A stretch of 64,000 nt of DNA, taken from the NCBI GenBank assembly GCA_964036045.1, contig OZ038383.1, forward strand, positions 111,573,241-111,637,240. Direction: 5' to 3'. A model generated the notes under the pieces. It was not told the origin of the DNA. It saw only the letters and a program-made list of their open reading frames with translations, and did no database searches. Positions 19,172-32,100 of the stretch are shown in pieces (position 1 is the first letter of the stretch; each line of letters starts with the position of its first letter). Both the position numbers and the translations under genes were made by a program. Source of the stretch: Eutreptiella sp. 'Long Island Sound 2002' (lineage: Eukaryota; Euglenozoa; Euglenophyceae; Eutreptiales; Eutreptiaceae).

Positions 19172-20209
19172 TGCTAGCCCACGTCAACATCCGAAAGTCC
19201 CGGTTCCGGCAGAATTGGGGCAGTAAGACTACTGGGTCTTGTAAGTGGCAAGGCTTGCGGCCAAGATGTTCATCGTGTTGGGTGATCTATGTGGTAGTAG
19301 AGGTAGAGGGGAAGTTCCGGGCGATCCCCGGACGCAGTGACCTCACCCTCTATCCCTTGGAGCGCCCGTTCTGGCCGGCGGGGCCACAAACATCCCACCG
19401 TCGAGGACAACCCCGCGTTCTTGTTTGTATGTGTGTCCCTACCCGGGGCTCCAAGCTCTGGCCTCCGAGGCCGGTGCAACTTTGCGTGACGGCTGAGAAA
19501 CGTGACCTCGCCGGTGCCTGATCTGTGCGTAATGTGGTTTGGTGGTGTAGTGTAGCCGAAGTAACCTGATTGAGGCCATGGCAGGTGTGTGGGTCTCTTA
19601 GCTGTTTGAGCCAATTGGGTCATATCACTCCCATTAGGGCGTAAGCTGCAAGTACTCCCTTTGGGAAGCAGCACGAAGTAGCAGCAAGCAGCAAGCAACA
19701 AGGAGCCCATGTGAAGTGGGAGAACATCAGAACTCCGTCACGGGGGAAGGAGCGGGGAAGGCAAAAGCAAAATGTTACCCAAGACAACAATCGCAAACCC
19801 GGTGGCAAGATTGAGAAAAGCATGTACATGAGCAAGCGGACTGTGGGGAAGTGCACAATGGATGTGTACAACATTGTTGTAAAGAACAAGGAATGTGCGG
19901 AGTCTTGACAAAATAAATTAACTAGGCCACAAAGACAAAGAAGTTGTAACCACGGCCGAGCATTGGGACCGAGCTGGTGGGGAAGGAAAAATTGGTAAAT
20001 GCACACCATGCACTCTACATATTCAACATCATGCACGGCGTACAGTGCAATCTGCACACTGTGCGCTTTGCGACCAAAACATTCGAAAAATGGCTGTTTT
20101 TTGAAAACGGGTCCATGGTTCTTGTACCGATGCCTGGCTGCCACGGCTCCGGTTTGGCTCACACTTTGTGAGTATGTGCCACAGAGGCCATCATGCCCCA
20201 AAAAGCTTC

Positions 20210-20365
20210 CTTGACACAAAATATGAGCATCATGCATCTCAAAATCAAGGTATCAGGCAGCACACGCAGCACACAGGAGAGCCAATTGAAATATGCACTG
20301 CCAAAATCCATGATGTGAAAAGTGACGGAACCAATGCCTGATGTTGCTCGGACATAGGCGTTGCT
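20210..20365. repeat. dispersed repeat, diverged copy of 15350-15500
   Basis: See the 15350-15500 entry: ACACAAAATATG, the CACGCAGCACACA segment, GGAACCAATG and ACATAGGCGT occur in the same order. Confidence 0.5.
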
Positions 20366-20649
20366 TGGACAAAGGGGACCGGGGGGGGGGGGGTTAAATC
20401 GTGTGCTAGGATATCATCCACCAAAATTTCAGCGGACACACGTTTCGTCCACCTTCTCTATTGTCATGCCGAGCTGCTTGACCTCATTCTTGTCCGCCAA
20501 CCTATGGACGACAACCCGGACAGAACATGCAACCCAATTTGCCCCCACACACAATTATGACACTACACTACCTGCAAAGTGCGCATTTTGCACACAGCAC
20601 AATGTGTGCCCTGATCAGTTGTGCCAACATATCAACCATAAATGTATCT

Positions 20650-21500
20650 CTCAGTACATAAAAAAGATCGGCCGGCACAGAGTTTGATAATTTGACATTT
20701 TTCAATCTTTATTAAACATTTGTCACACTTTTTTGATGTCAATTTGGATGTTTGTGACTATGTAGCACCAAGCAACTACCAACCAAAAGGGCTCTCACAT
20801 TTGGTGGTGAATTGTTGAATATCTAATGGACATTGGTCCCTCATTGGGCGGGCCTTGCATGCAATCTTCTTGTCTACATGTGCCTTGTAACTCAACATCA
20901 ATCACCATGTTGAATATAATGAAGACGAACGGGGAACATTGAATGCTACATGCTTCAACATGGAGGTATACTATAATTGCTGCCCCGTTTTATCCTTGCC
21001 AACCATAGTTTGGAGGCGCACTTTGATGCAAATTTAAGATAATTCAGTGCCTAATTGCACATACCCTGCATCTTAGCCGCCAAGTACATGGCAGTAGGTG
21101 TTCTCTGTTATCTCTTTCCGAAAATGATAATGCAACATGTGCCGTAGTCCATCAAACAAATTCACTGCTACCTTGTATAAAGATAGGATGCGTGGAACAT
21201 GAACATCTTACCCTTGAGCATACTGAAAGTAAATCAGCAACGTGTTGCGGGGGTTGCGGGGGCAAACTTGGAGAGATGGTGCTTTTTTTTTTTGGCGTCA
21301 TTTTGACCCTCTGAATAGTACCTTTAGTCAGCAATGATGTTTAAGATAGCAGTTTCTCAATATGCCTTTGTAGAATTGATCACACTGTCATCTTTGCCGG
21401 TCCAAACAAAAATATATGTCATTCAGAAACAAAGGAAGCAAAAAGTTGGCTCGTCGGTTCATGCCTTATAGCCTCCTCTTTTGCACTTTGGGTTTCGGGC
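20650..21500. other. AT-richer stretch with no recognised gene
   Basis: About 850 bp with clearly lower GC than its neighbours. The longest ORF is about 60 codons. It could be an old transposon or organelle insertion, but I see no identifying feature. Confidence 0.4.
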
Positions 21501-22640
21501 GGATGTTGGCTCTTGTTTTCGTTTTTTCTTTGCGCGGCTGCACCCATCTCACCACCTGATGTTATTCGAAGAGGTTTGCCAAGGTGGTCGGAACACACAG
21601 CACTAATTCACGAAAGGGCAAGTAACTCAAACTGGGTGACGGACAAAAAACTGCCTGAAAACGAAAGGCAATCTGAAATTTTCAGTGAAAAACAAGGGAT
21701 TATGGTGCAACCATGCGGCATGTGCACCCCGTCTCACGCCCGAGCAACGGGGCACCATCACAGTGGTTTGGGCATCACAATTGTACATATTACCCACTAG
21801 TTGTGCCCTTCCTCCTGGGGTATCTTGGAGGGTGTTGTCGCACGGTGCACACACGGTGCAGCACCTTTCCTGATGTTTCCGGAGATTTTGACCGTTCAAG
21901 AGGCCTACTGCTAACAACTATGGCGGGTGTCCCCAAATGCTTGTGGATGGTCGCCTGGTGCTACTTTCTGCTGTGCAAGGAGATTTTTGTTCCAATCTTT
22001 GGAGAAAACATTCCACGGCAAGACACATACTGATTCTTCCTAGATGTTTCTTGCCGGCAGCGCACCAACCAATCTACCACCCCGGGGGGGTTCTTGAAAA
22101 TTGGACATCTTGCTTAAAACCCCCCCAGAGCCAAATTTAAAGTGGGGGGGGGGGTTTAAAGGGGTTTTTCGCTGTGCAGGGGTATCGCCCGTGGGAAGGG
22201 CACCGCGGCCCCCAAGACACCCTCCCACAACCCCACACCAAATGAAATACATCGTGTCGGGCACCTCCGAACAGTTGGGTATGCGGCCTAGGTGTGATCC
22301 GACAATTCGCACATTTGAAATATACCACCAGGGGGGGGGGGGGGGGGCGTTTCTGCGAAATGCGAAGTCATGGGCTTTTGGCTAAAATTGGCCACTTCGA
22401 AAAAAGGGGGGGGTTTACCCCTTTTGCGCGCAACTGAAATTTTCCAAAACGCGCCGCGGGGGGTTACCTCGGATGTGCAAAAGTGCGTATTTGTCCATTT
22501 TTTGGGCATGCAGAAGGAAATTTGGGGGTGTCTTGCTTCTAAAGTGACGGATCCTTGCATGCTTACTGGATGCTGTTGTTTCATATATCAGGTGTGGCAG
22601 GGACGCGGTGGCCTAAGGGGTTGGCATACAACAACGGAGG

Positions 22641-23770
22641 CAAAATCAGAAGTGGCCCACTTGTGGGCAAGGTGGCTACATAACCCCTGCCGTCTCGGGG
22701 ATCCCCACCGCTTCAGAGCGGGGGGCAAAATCAGAAGTGGCCCACTTGTGGGCAAGGTGGCTACATGACCCCTGCCGCCTCGGAGATCCCTGCGCTTCAG
22801 AGCGGGGGACAAAATCAGAAGTGGCCCACTTGTGGGCAAGGTGGCTACGTAACCCCTGCCGCCTCGGGGATCCCCACCGCTTCAGAGCGTGGGACAAAAT
22901 CAGAAGTGGCCCACTTGTGGGCAAGGTGGCTACATAACCCCTGCCGCCTCGGGGATCCCCACCGCTTCAGAGCGTGGAGCAAAATCAGAAGTGGCCCACA
23001 AGTGGGCAAGGTGGCTACATAACCCCTGCCGTCTCGGGGATCCCCACCGCTTCAGAGCGGGGGACAAAATCAGAAGTGGCCCACAAGTGGGCAAGGTGGC
23101 TACGTAACCCCTGCCGCCTCGGGGATCCCCACCGCTTCAGAGCGTGGGACAAAATCAGAAGTGGCCCACAAGTGGGCAAGGTGGCTACATAACCCCTGCC
23201 GCCTCGGGGATCCCCACCGCTTCAGAGCGTGGAGCAAAATCAGAAGTGGCCCACAAGTGGGCAAGGTGGCTACATAACCCCTGCCGTCTCGGGGATCCCC
23301 ACCGCTTCAGAGCGGGGGACAAAATCAGAAGTGGCCCACTTGTGGGCAAGGTGGCTACGTAACCCCTGCCGCCTCAGGGATCCCCACCGCTTCAGAGCGT
23401 GGGGCAAAATCAGAAGTGGCCCACTTGTGGGCAAGGTGGCTACATAGCCCCTGCCGCCTCGGGGATCCCCACCGCTTCAGAGCGTGGAGCAAAATCAGAA
23501 GTGGCCCACAAGTGGGCAAGGTGGCTACATAACCCCTGCCGTCTCGGGGATCCCCACCGCTTCAGAGCGGGGGACAAAATCAGAAGTGGCCCACAAGTGG
23601 GCAAGGTGGCTACGTAACCCCTGCCGCCTCGGGGATCCCCACCGCTTCAGAGCGTGGGACAAAATCAGAAGTGGCCCACTTGTGGGCAAGGTGGCTACGT
23701 AACTCTGCCGTCTCGGGGATCCCCACCGCTTCAGAGCAGGGGGCTAAATCAGAAGTGGCCCACAAGTGGT
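22641..23770. repeat. 85-bp satellite, 13 copies plus a partial, 255-bp higher-order unit
   Basis: Monomers begin at CAAAATCAGAAGTGGCCCAC at 22641, 22726, 22810, then every 85 bp to about 23745. From the third copy they fall into trimers with diagnostic differences: (ACGTAAC, GCCGCC, GTGGGAC), (ACATAAC, GCCGCC, GTGGAGC), (ACATAAC, GCCGTC, GGGGGAC). Each monomer has two self-complementary sites: GCCCAC-NN-GTGGGC and CTCGGGGATCCCC. The NN centre is TT in copies 1-4, 9, 10 and 13 and AA in copies 5-8, 11 and 12. Open frames on the plus strand arise because the monomer has few stops. Confidence 0.95.
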
Positions 23771-24202
23771 CAAAAATGCTATATAGTGGTAGTGTGAGGT
23801 GCGCTAAGCAAACCCTTCCCCCCCAAAAGGGGGGGGTTTCGGTTATGTGAAAACCCTACTTTTGCCTAAAAATTTGGCGAACGAAAAAAAGGGGGGGGGT
23901 TATGAAAAACCCCCATGCTGTCGTTCTCCGCAGAAACGCCCCCCCCCCCGTATACCACGGGGTGAGAAATGCATCAAGGACAGGGCATACAAGAAGGTGT
24001 GTGTGTGTGTGACTATACTGGTCGGCCAACGCAACTCGGGGGGCCCTTAAGGCTATGGCGGGCTAGGCCTCCCTCCCCGCGCCATTGTGTGGGCCTTCCA
24101 GTCCTAGTGTGAATGCTACTACAAGGGGAGGAGAGGGAGAGCAAGGAGGTGTAGGGGGTGGAGGTGGTATTAGTTTGTGTCGTGTGTGGGTGTGTAGCTC
24201 GC

Positions 24203-24526
24203 CTACTTCTTGCGCCTTGACGTCTCCACCGTGCGTCGCTTCTTAGCAATTTGCTTGGGGTGTTGATGCTTTGTGCCCTTGCTAGGCACAGCTTTCTTTT
24301 TGGGGAGAACTTCCACCCCCGAAGAAGAGGTAGAAGAGGAGGAAGGTGAGGAAGAAGAGGAGCTGGTACCATCTTCGGAAAATGCGGAACTCTTCTTGCC
24401 GCCACACAAATCCTGATTTGCTAAAGACCCGAATTCCGTAGAGCTTGCATCCCCCTCTAATTTCCATGTCCAATTTGAGCGGCCAAGAGACGCTTCAAAG
24501 AAAGATGCACCCTCATTGCAAACCGC
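24203..24526 (-). CDS. C-terminal protein fragment, Ser-rich with basic tail
   Basis: An open frame of 107 codons starts directly after an in-frame stop (24527-24529) and has no plausible ATG, so it is an exon or a decayed element end. It encodes WKLEGDASSTEFGSLANQ, then CGGKKSSAFSEDG, a run of Ser residues, and a Lys/Arg-rich tail ending KKRRTVETSRRKK. Such tails occur on nuclear proteins and transposon-encoded proteins; I do not recognise this one. It lies between the two related satellite arrays. Confidence 0.4.
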   Translation of the reverse strand, partial: AVCNEGASFFEASLGRSNWTWKLEGDASSTEFGSLANQDLCGGKKSSAFSEDGTSSSSSSPSSSSTSSSGVEVLPKKKAVPSKGTKHQHPKQIAKKRRTVETSRRKK

Positions 24527-24920
24527 TTATGCCACCTTCAAAGTGATCTTGGGCTTCATGAACATTGGGATTTTTTTTTGGCTCGCCCCCTTCCCTTCTC
24601 ATCATCCTGGCTAACTACAACCCATTCCATCAAATTAACGGTGTTTGGTGCCACGGTGGGATGGCAACGTGCCAAGTGAGTTTTCATCTTCAAAACGGGC
24701 GGGGTGGCAATGCACCCAGGAATAGGACGTGCACAGGGCATGTTTTCTTGTTCGCGCATGGCAACTGCGTGCTTCAATGGGACTACACAAGGGCATGTGC
24801 TACTGATTTTCTTGCGCACCACATTGATGGTGGATGGAATTGGCTGCCTCATCCCTGCCTTCTCTGGGGCCCACAAGTGGGCAGAATTGCTATGGCGCCC
24901 CTGCATTCTCGCCAGGCCCC

Positions 24921-24938
24921 GGTTAGGGTTAGGGTTAG
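24921..24938 (+). repeat. (TTAGGG)3 inside the first satellite monomer
   Basis: GGTTAGGGTTAGGGTTAG sits between GGCCCC and CCCCAACAAAGGGG, exactly where other monomers have a short GGTCCCCAAC. The monomer resumes in register afterwards. Confidence 0.85.
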
Positions 24939-26109
24939 CCCCAACAAAGGGGACAAAAATCGAAATTGGTTCCCTCACGCCTGCCTTCTCCGGGGGCCCA
25001 CAAGTGGGCGCAATTGCTATGCCTGCCTTGCACTCTCGGAGGACCCCAACAAGGGGGACATAATCGGAATTGCCTGCCTCACTCTTGCCTTCTCGGGGGC
25101 GGACAGGTGCGCGGAATTGCTACATCACCCCTGCATTCTCGGGGGTGCCCAACAGGGGGGACCAAAATCAGACGTAGCTGCCCCACCCCTACCTTCTCGG
25201 GGGCCCACAAGTGGGCGGAATTGCTACGTCACCCTGCATTCTCGCGGGTCCCCAACAAAGGGGACAAAATCAGAATTTGCTATTTCATACCTTCGCATTC
25301 TCCGGGGACCCAAAGAGGGCGGTGTGGCTACGTCACCCCTCTGCTCTCGGGCGTCCCCATAAGTGGAGATAAAATCGGAAGTGGCTACCTCACTCCTGCC
25401 TTCACCGGGGCCTACAAGGGGGGGGGGGGGGATTGCTACATCACTCCTGCATCATCGGTGGTCCCCAACAAAGGGGAAAAATCGGAATTGGCTACCTCAC
25501 CCCCGCCCTCTCAAAGGGCCACAAGTGGGCGGAATTGCTATGTCACTACTGCATTCTCGGGGTTCACCAACAAGGGAGACAAATTCAGAATTGGTTGCCT
25601 CACCCGTGTCTTCTTGGGGGGCCACAAGTGGGCGCAATTGCTGTGTCACACTTGCTTTTTGGGCGGTCCCCAACAAACGGGACAAAAGCAAAGTTGGTGC
25701 CCTCACCTCTGCGTTCTCGGGGGGGCCACAGGTGGGCGGAATTGCTATGGCGTCCCTGCTCGGGGTTCTCCAACAAGGGGGACCAATTCGGAATTGGTTG
25801 CCTCACCCGTGACTTATGGGGGACCCACAAGTGGGCGGAATTGCTATGTCACCCCTGCTTTGTCGGGGTGTCCCTGCGAACAAGACAAAATTAAAGTTGG
25901 CCGCCCCTGCCTTTCCGGGGCCATGAGGCAACGGATACTGGGCTCGCATACGCCCCCGTGTAACAGGTGTATGGTCATCACCACCTGCCTTTCCGGGGGG
26001 GGGGAGGGGCAAGGGGGCAGAATTGCTATGACACAACTGCATTGTCGGGGTTCCCCAAGACAGGGGAGAAATTCAAAATTGGCTGCCTCACCCGTGCCTT
26101 CTTAGGGGC

Positions 26110-29100
26110 CCACAAATGCGGGGAATTGCTACATCACACCTGCATCATCGGTGGTCCCCAACAAAGGGGACAAATCGGAATTGGCTACCTCACCCCCGCC
26201 GTCTTGGGGGGCCCACAAGTGGGCGGAGTTGCTATGACACCACTGCAATCTCGGGGTGCGCGGAATTGCTACATTATCCCTGCATTCTGGGGGTCCCCAA
26301 AAAAGGGGTCAAATACGGAATCGGCTACCTCACTCCTGCCTTCTCGGTGGGCGCACAAGTGCGCGGAAATGCTACATCACTGCTGCATCATCGGTGGTCC
26401 CGAGCAAATTTGAAAATCGGAATTGGCTACCTCACCCCCGTTTTCTCGAGGGGGCCAGGAAACGGAGGGATTGCTATAACACCACTGCATTCTCCGCGGT
26501 CAGCAACAAGGAGGCACAATCGGAGTTGGCTACCTCACCCGTGCCTTCTTGGGCGCCCACAAGCGGGCAGAATTGCTACATCAATCGTACATCATCGGTG
26601 GTCCCCAACCAAGGGGACACATCAGAATTGGCTACCTCACCCCCGCCGTCTAGTAGGCGCACAAGTGGGCGGAATTGCGATGTCAACAATGCATTCTTGG
26701 GGTTGCCCAACAAGGGGGACAAATTCAGAATTGGCTAACTCAACTGTGCCTTCTCGGGGGCCCAAAAGTGGGCGGAATCGCTATGCCACCCCTACTTTGT
26801 CGGGGTTCACCAACAAGGAGGACAAATTCAGAATTGGCTACCTCACCCGTGCCTTCTTGAAGTGGGCGGAATTGCTATGTCACCCCTGCTTTGACAGGGT
26901 GTCCCAGCAAACGGAACAAAACCAAAGTTGGCCGCCTCGCCCCCGCGTTTCCGGGGGGGGGGGGGGGGCACAAGGGTGGAGAATTGCTATGACACAACTG
27001 CATTGTCGGGGTTCCCCAAGACAGGGGAGAAATTCCAAAATGGCTGCCTCACCCGTGCCTTCTTGGGGGCCCACAAATGCGGGGAATTGCTACATCACTC
27101 CTTCATCATTGGTGGTCCCCAACAAAGGGGACAAATCGGAATTGGCTACCTCACCCCCGCCGTCTTGGGGGGCCCTAAGATGGGCGGAATTGCTATGCCA
27201 CCACTGCATTCTCAGCGTTCACCAAAAAGGGGGACAAATTCAGAATTAGCTACCTCACTTGTGCCTTCTTGGTGGCCCACAAGTGGGCGCAATTGCTGTG
27301 TCACCCCTGCTTTGTCGGGGGTCCCCAAAAAAGGGGACACAATTGGAATTGGCTACATCACCCCTGCGTTCTTGGGGGCCCACAAGTGGGCGCAATTGCT
27401 AGATCACCCCTTCATTCTCGGGGGTCCCCAAGAAAGAGGGCAAAATCGGAATTGGCTGCCTCAATTCCGCCTTCTCGGTGGGCCGACAAGCGCGTGGAAT
27501 TGCTTCATTATCCTAGCATTCTCGGGGGTCCCAAGAAAGGGGGCAAAATACGGAATAGGCTACCTCACTCCTGCCTTCTCGGTGGGCGCACAAGTGCGCG
27601 GAAATGCTACATCACTCCTGCATCATCGGTGGTCCCCAGCAAAATTGGACAAATCGGAATTGGCTACCTCACCCCCGTTTTCTCGAGGGGGCCAGAGGTG
27701 AGCAGAATTACTAATGCACAGCTGCATTCTCGGGGTTCACCAACAAGGGGGACAAATGTAGAAATGCCTACTTCACCCGTGCCTTCTCGGGGGCCCAAAA
27801 GTGGGCGGAATTGCTACGCCACCCCTACTTTGTCGGGGGGTCCCCAACAAGGGGGACCAAATGGGAATTCGTTGGCTCACCTATGCCTTCTTGGTGGCCC
27901 ACAAGTGGGCAGAATCGGTACATCACCCCTGCATTCTCGGAGTTCACCAACAAGGAGGACAAATTCAGAATTGGCTACCTCACCCGTGCCTTCTCGGGGA
28001 CCCACAAGTGGGCGGAATTGCTATGTCACCCCTGCTTTGTCGGGGTGTCCCAGCAAACGGGACAAAATTAAAGTTGGCCGCCTCACCCCTGCCTTTCCGG
28101 GGAGGGGGGGGGCACAAGGGTGCAGAATTGCTATGACACAACTGCATTGTCGGGGTTCCCCAAGACAGGGGAGAAATTCAAAATTGGCTGCCTCACCCGT
28201 GCCTTCTTGGGGGCCCACAAATGCGGGGAATTGCTACATCACTCTTGCATCATTGGTGGTCCGCAACAAAGGGGACAAATCGGAATTGGCTACCTCACCC
28301 CCGCCGTCTTGGGGGGCCCACAAGTGGGAGGAGTAGCTATGACACCCCTGCTTTCTCGGGGGTCCCCAAAAAAGGGGACACAATTGGAATTGGCTGCATC
28401 CCTTGCCTTCCCCGGGGCCCACAAATGGGCGCAATTGCTAGATCACCCCTTCATTCTCGGGGGTCCCCAAGAAAGAGGGCAAAATCGGAATTGGCTGCCT
28501 CAATTCTGCCTTCTCGGTGGGCCGACAAGCGCGTGGAATTGCTACATCATCCCTGCATTCTCGGGGGTCCCAAGAAAGGGGGCAAAATACGGAATTGGCT
28601 ACCTCACTCATGCCTTCTTGGTGTGCCCACAAGTGCACGGAAATGCTACATCACTCTTGCTTTCTCGGGGGTCCCTACCAAAATGGACAAATTGGAATTG
28701 GCTACCTCACCCCCGCCTTCTCAGGAGGGGGGGGGGGGGCACAAATGGGCGGAATTGCTATGACACCACTGCATTCTTGGGGTTCACCAACAAGGGGGAC
28801 AAATTCGGAAATGGGTACTTCACCCGTGCCTTCTCGGGGGCCCCCAGATGAACGGAATTGCTATGTCACACATGCATTCTCGGTGGTCGCCAAAAAATGG
28901 GATGCCATCGGGATTAGCTGCCTCACCCCCGCCTTCTCGGGGGCCCACAACCGGGCGGAATTGCTACATCAGAATTGGCTACCTCACCCGTGCCTTCTCG
29001 GGAGCCCACAACTGGGCGGAAGCGCTATGTCACCCCTACTTTGTCGGGGTGTCCCGGTAAACGAGACAAAACCAAAGTTGGCCGCCTCGCCCCTGCCTTT

Positions 29101-32100
29101 CCGGGGGGGGGGGGGGGGCACAACGGGGCAGAATTGCTATGACACAACTGCATTTTCGGGGTTCCCCAAGATAGGGGAGAAATTCAAAATTGGCTGCCTC
29201 ACCCGTGCCTTCTTGGGGGCCCACAAATGCGGGGAATTGCTACATCACACCTGCATCATCGGTGGTCCCCAACAAAGGGGACAAATCGGAATTGGCTACC
29301 TCACCCCCGCCGTCTTGGGGGGCCCACAAGTGGGCGGAGTTGCTATGACACCACTGCAATCTCGGGGTGCGCGGAATTGCTACATTATCCCTGCATTCCG
29401 GGGGTCCCCAAAAAAGGGGTCAAATACGGAATTGGCTACCTCACTCCTGCCTTCTCGGTGGGCGCACAAGTGCGCGGAAATGCTACATCGCTGCAGCATC
29501 ATCGGTGGTCCCGAGCAAATTTGAAAATCGGAATTGGCTACCTCACCCCCGTTTTCTCGAGGGGGCCAGGAAACGGAGGGATTGCTATAACACCACTGAA
29601 TTCTCCGGGGTCAGCAACAAGGAGGCACAATCGGAGTTGGCTACCTCACCCGTGCCTTCTTGGGCGCCCACAAGCGGGCGGAATTGCTACATCAATCGTA
29701 CATCATCGGTGGTCCCCAACCAAGGGGACACATCAGAATTGGCTACCTCACCCCCGCCGTCTAGTAGGCGCACAAGTGGGCGGAATTGCGATGTCAACAA
29801 TGCATTCTTGGGGTTGCCCAACAAGGGGGACAAATTCAGAATTGGCTGCCTCAACCGTGCCTTCTCGGGGGCCCAAAAGTGGGCGGAATTGCTATGCCAC
29901 CCCTACTTTTTCCGGGGCTCCCCAACAAGGGGGACCAAATGGGAATTCGTTGGCTCACCTCTGCCTTCTCGGTGGCCCACAAGTGGGCGGAATCGCTACA
30001 TCACCCCTGCATTCTCGGGGTTCACCAACAAGGAGGACAAATTCAGAATTGGCTACCTCACCCGTGCCTTCTTGAAGTGGGCGGAATTGCTATGTCACCC
30101 CTGCTTTGACAGGGTGTCCCAGCAAACGGAACAAAACCAAAGTTGGCCGCCTCGCCCCCGCGTTTCCGGGGGGGGGGGGGTGGGCACAAGGGTGGAGAAT
30201 TGCTATGACACAACTGCATTGTCGGGGTTCCCCAAGACAGGGGAGAAATTCCAAAATGGCTGCCTCACCCGTGCCTTCTTGGGGGCCCACAAATGCGGGG
30301 AATTGCTACATCACTCCTTCATCATTGGTGGTCCCCAACAAAGGGGACAAATCGGAATTGGCTACCTCACCCCCGCCGTCTTGGGGGGCCCAAAGATGGG
30401 CGGAATTGCTATGCCACCACTGCATTCTCGGCGTTCACCAAAAAGGGGGACAGATTCAAAATTAGCTACCTCACTTGTGCCTTCTTGGTGGCCCACAAGT
30501 GGGCGCAATTGCTGTGTCACCCCTGCTTTCTCGGGGGTCCCCAAAAAAGGGGACACAATTGGAATTGGCTACATCACCCCTGCGTTCTTGGGGGCCCACA
30601 AGTGGGCGCAATTGCTAGATCACCCCTTCATTCTCGGGGGTCCCCAAGAAAGAGGGCAAAATCGGAATTGGCTGCCTCAATTCCGCCTTCTCGGTGGGCC
30701 GACAAGCGCGTGGAATTGCTTCATTATCCTAGCATTCTCGGGGGTCCCAAGAAAGGGGGCAAAATACGGAATAGGCTACCTCACTCCTGCCTTCTCGGTG
30801 GGCGCACAAGTGCGCGGAAATGCTACATCACTCCTCCATCATCGGTGGTCCCCAGCAAAATTGGACAAATCGGAATTGGCTACCTCACCCCCGTTTTCTC
30901 GAGGGGGCCAGAGGTGAGTAGAATTACTAATGCACGGCTGCATTCTCGGGGTTCACCAACGAGGGGGACAAATGCAGAAATGCCTACTTCACCCGTGCCT
31001 TCTCGGGGGCCCAAAAGTGGGCGGAATTGCTACGCCACCCCTACTTTCTCCGGGGCTCCCCAACAAGGGGGACCAAATGGGAATTCGTTGGCTCACCTAT
31101 GCCTTCTTGGTGGCCCACAAGTGGGCAGAAACGGTACATCACCCCTGCATTCTCGGGGTTCACCAACAAGGAGGACAAATTCAGAATTGGCTACCTCACC
31201 CGTGCCTTCTCGGGGACCCACAAGTGGGCGGAATTGCTATGTCACCCCTGCTTTGTCGGGGTGTCCCAGCAAACGGGACAAAATTAAAGTTGGCCGCCTC
31301 ACCCCTGCCTTTCCGGGGGGGGGGGGGGCACAAGGGTGCAGAATTGCTATGACACAACTGCATTGTCGGGGTTCCCCAAGACAGGGGAGAAATTCAAAAT
31401 TGGCTGCCTCACCCGTGCCTTCTTGGGGGCCCACAAATGCGGGGAATTGCTACATCACTCCTGCATCATCGGTGGTCCCCAACAAAGGGGACAAATGTGA
31501 ATTGGCTACCTCACCCCCGCCGTCTTGGGGGGCCCTAAGATGGGCGGAATTGCTATGCCACCACTGCATTCTCAGCGTTCACCAAAAAGGGGGACAAATT
31601 CAGAATTGCCTACCTCATTTGTGCCTTCTTGGTGGCCCACAAGTGGGCGCAATTGCTGTGTCACCCCTGCTTTCTCGGGGGTCCACAACAAAGGGCACAA
31701 AATCAGAGTTGGTTGCCTCACCCCTACCTTCTAGGGGGGGCCACAAGTGGGCAAAATTGATATGACACCACTGCAATCTCGGAGTCGCCGCATCACCCCT
31801 GCCTTCTTGGGGCCCCACAAGTGGGCGCAATTGCTAGATCACCCCTGCATTCTCGGGGGTCCCCAAGAAAGAGGGCAAAATCGGAATTGGCTGCCTCAAT
31901 TCCGCCTTCTCCTTGGACCGACAAGCGCGTGGAATTGCTACAGTATCCCTGCATTCTCGGGGGTCCCAAGAAAGGGGGCAAAATACGGAATTGGCTACCT
32001 CACTCTTGCCTTCTCGGTGGGCCCGCAAGTGCATGGAAATGCTACATCACTCCTGCATCATCGGTGGTTCCCAACAAATTGGACAAATCGGAATTGGCTA

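Noticed and set aside
22765-23702. Series of 72-codon plus ORFs spaced 85 bp
   Set aside because: Produced by the 85-bp satellite; each ends at the same stop in the monomer frame.
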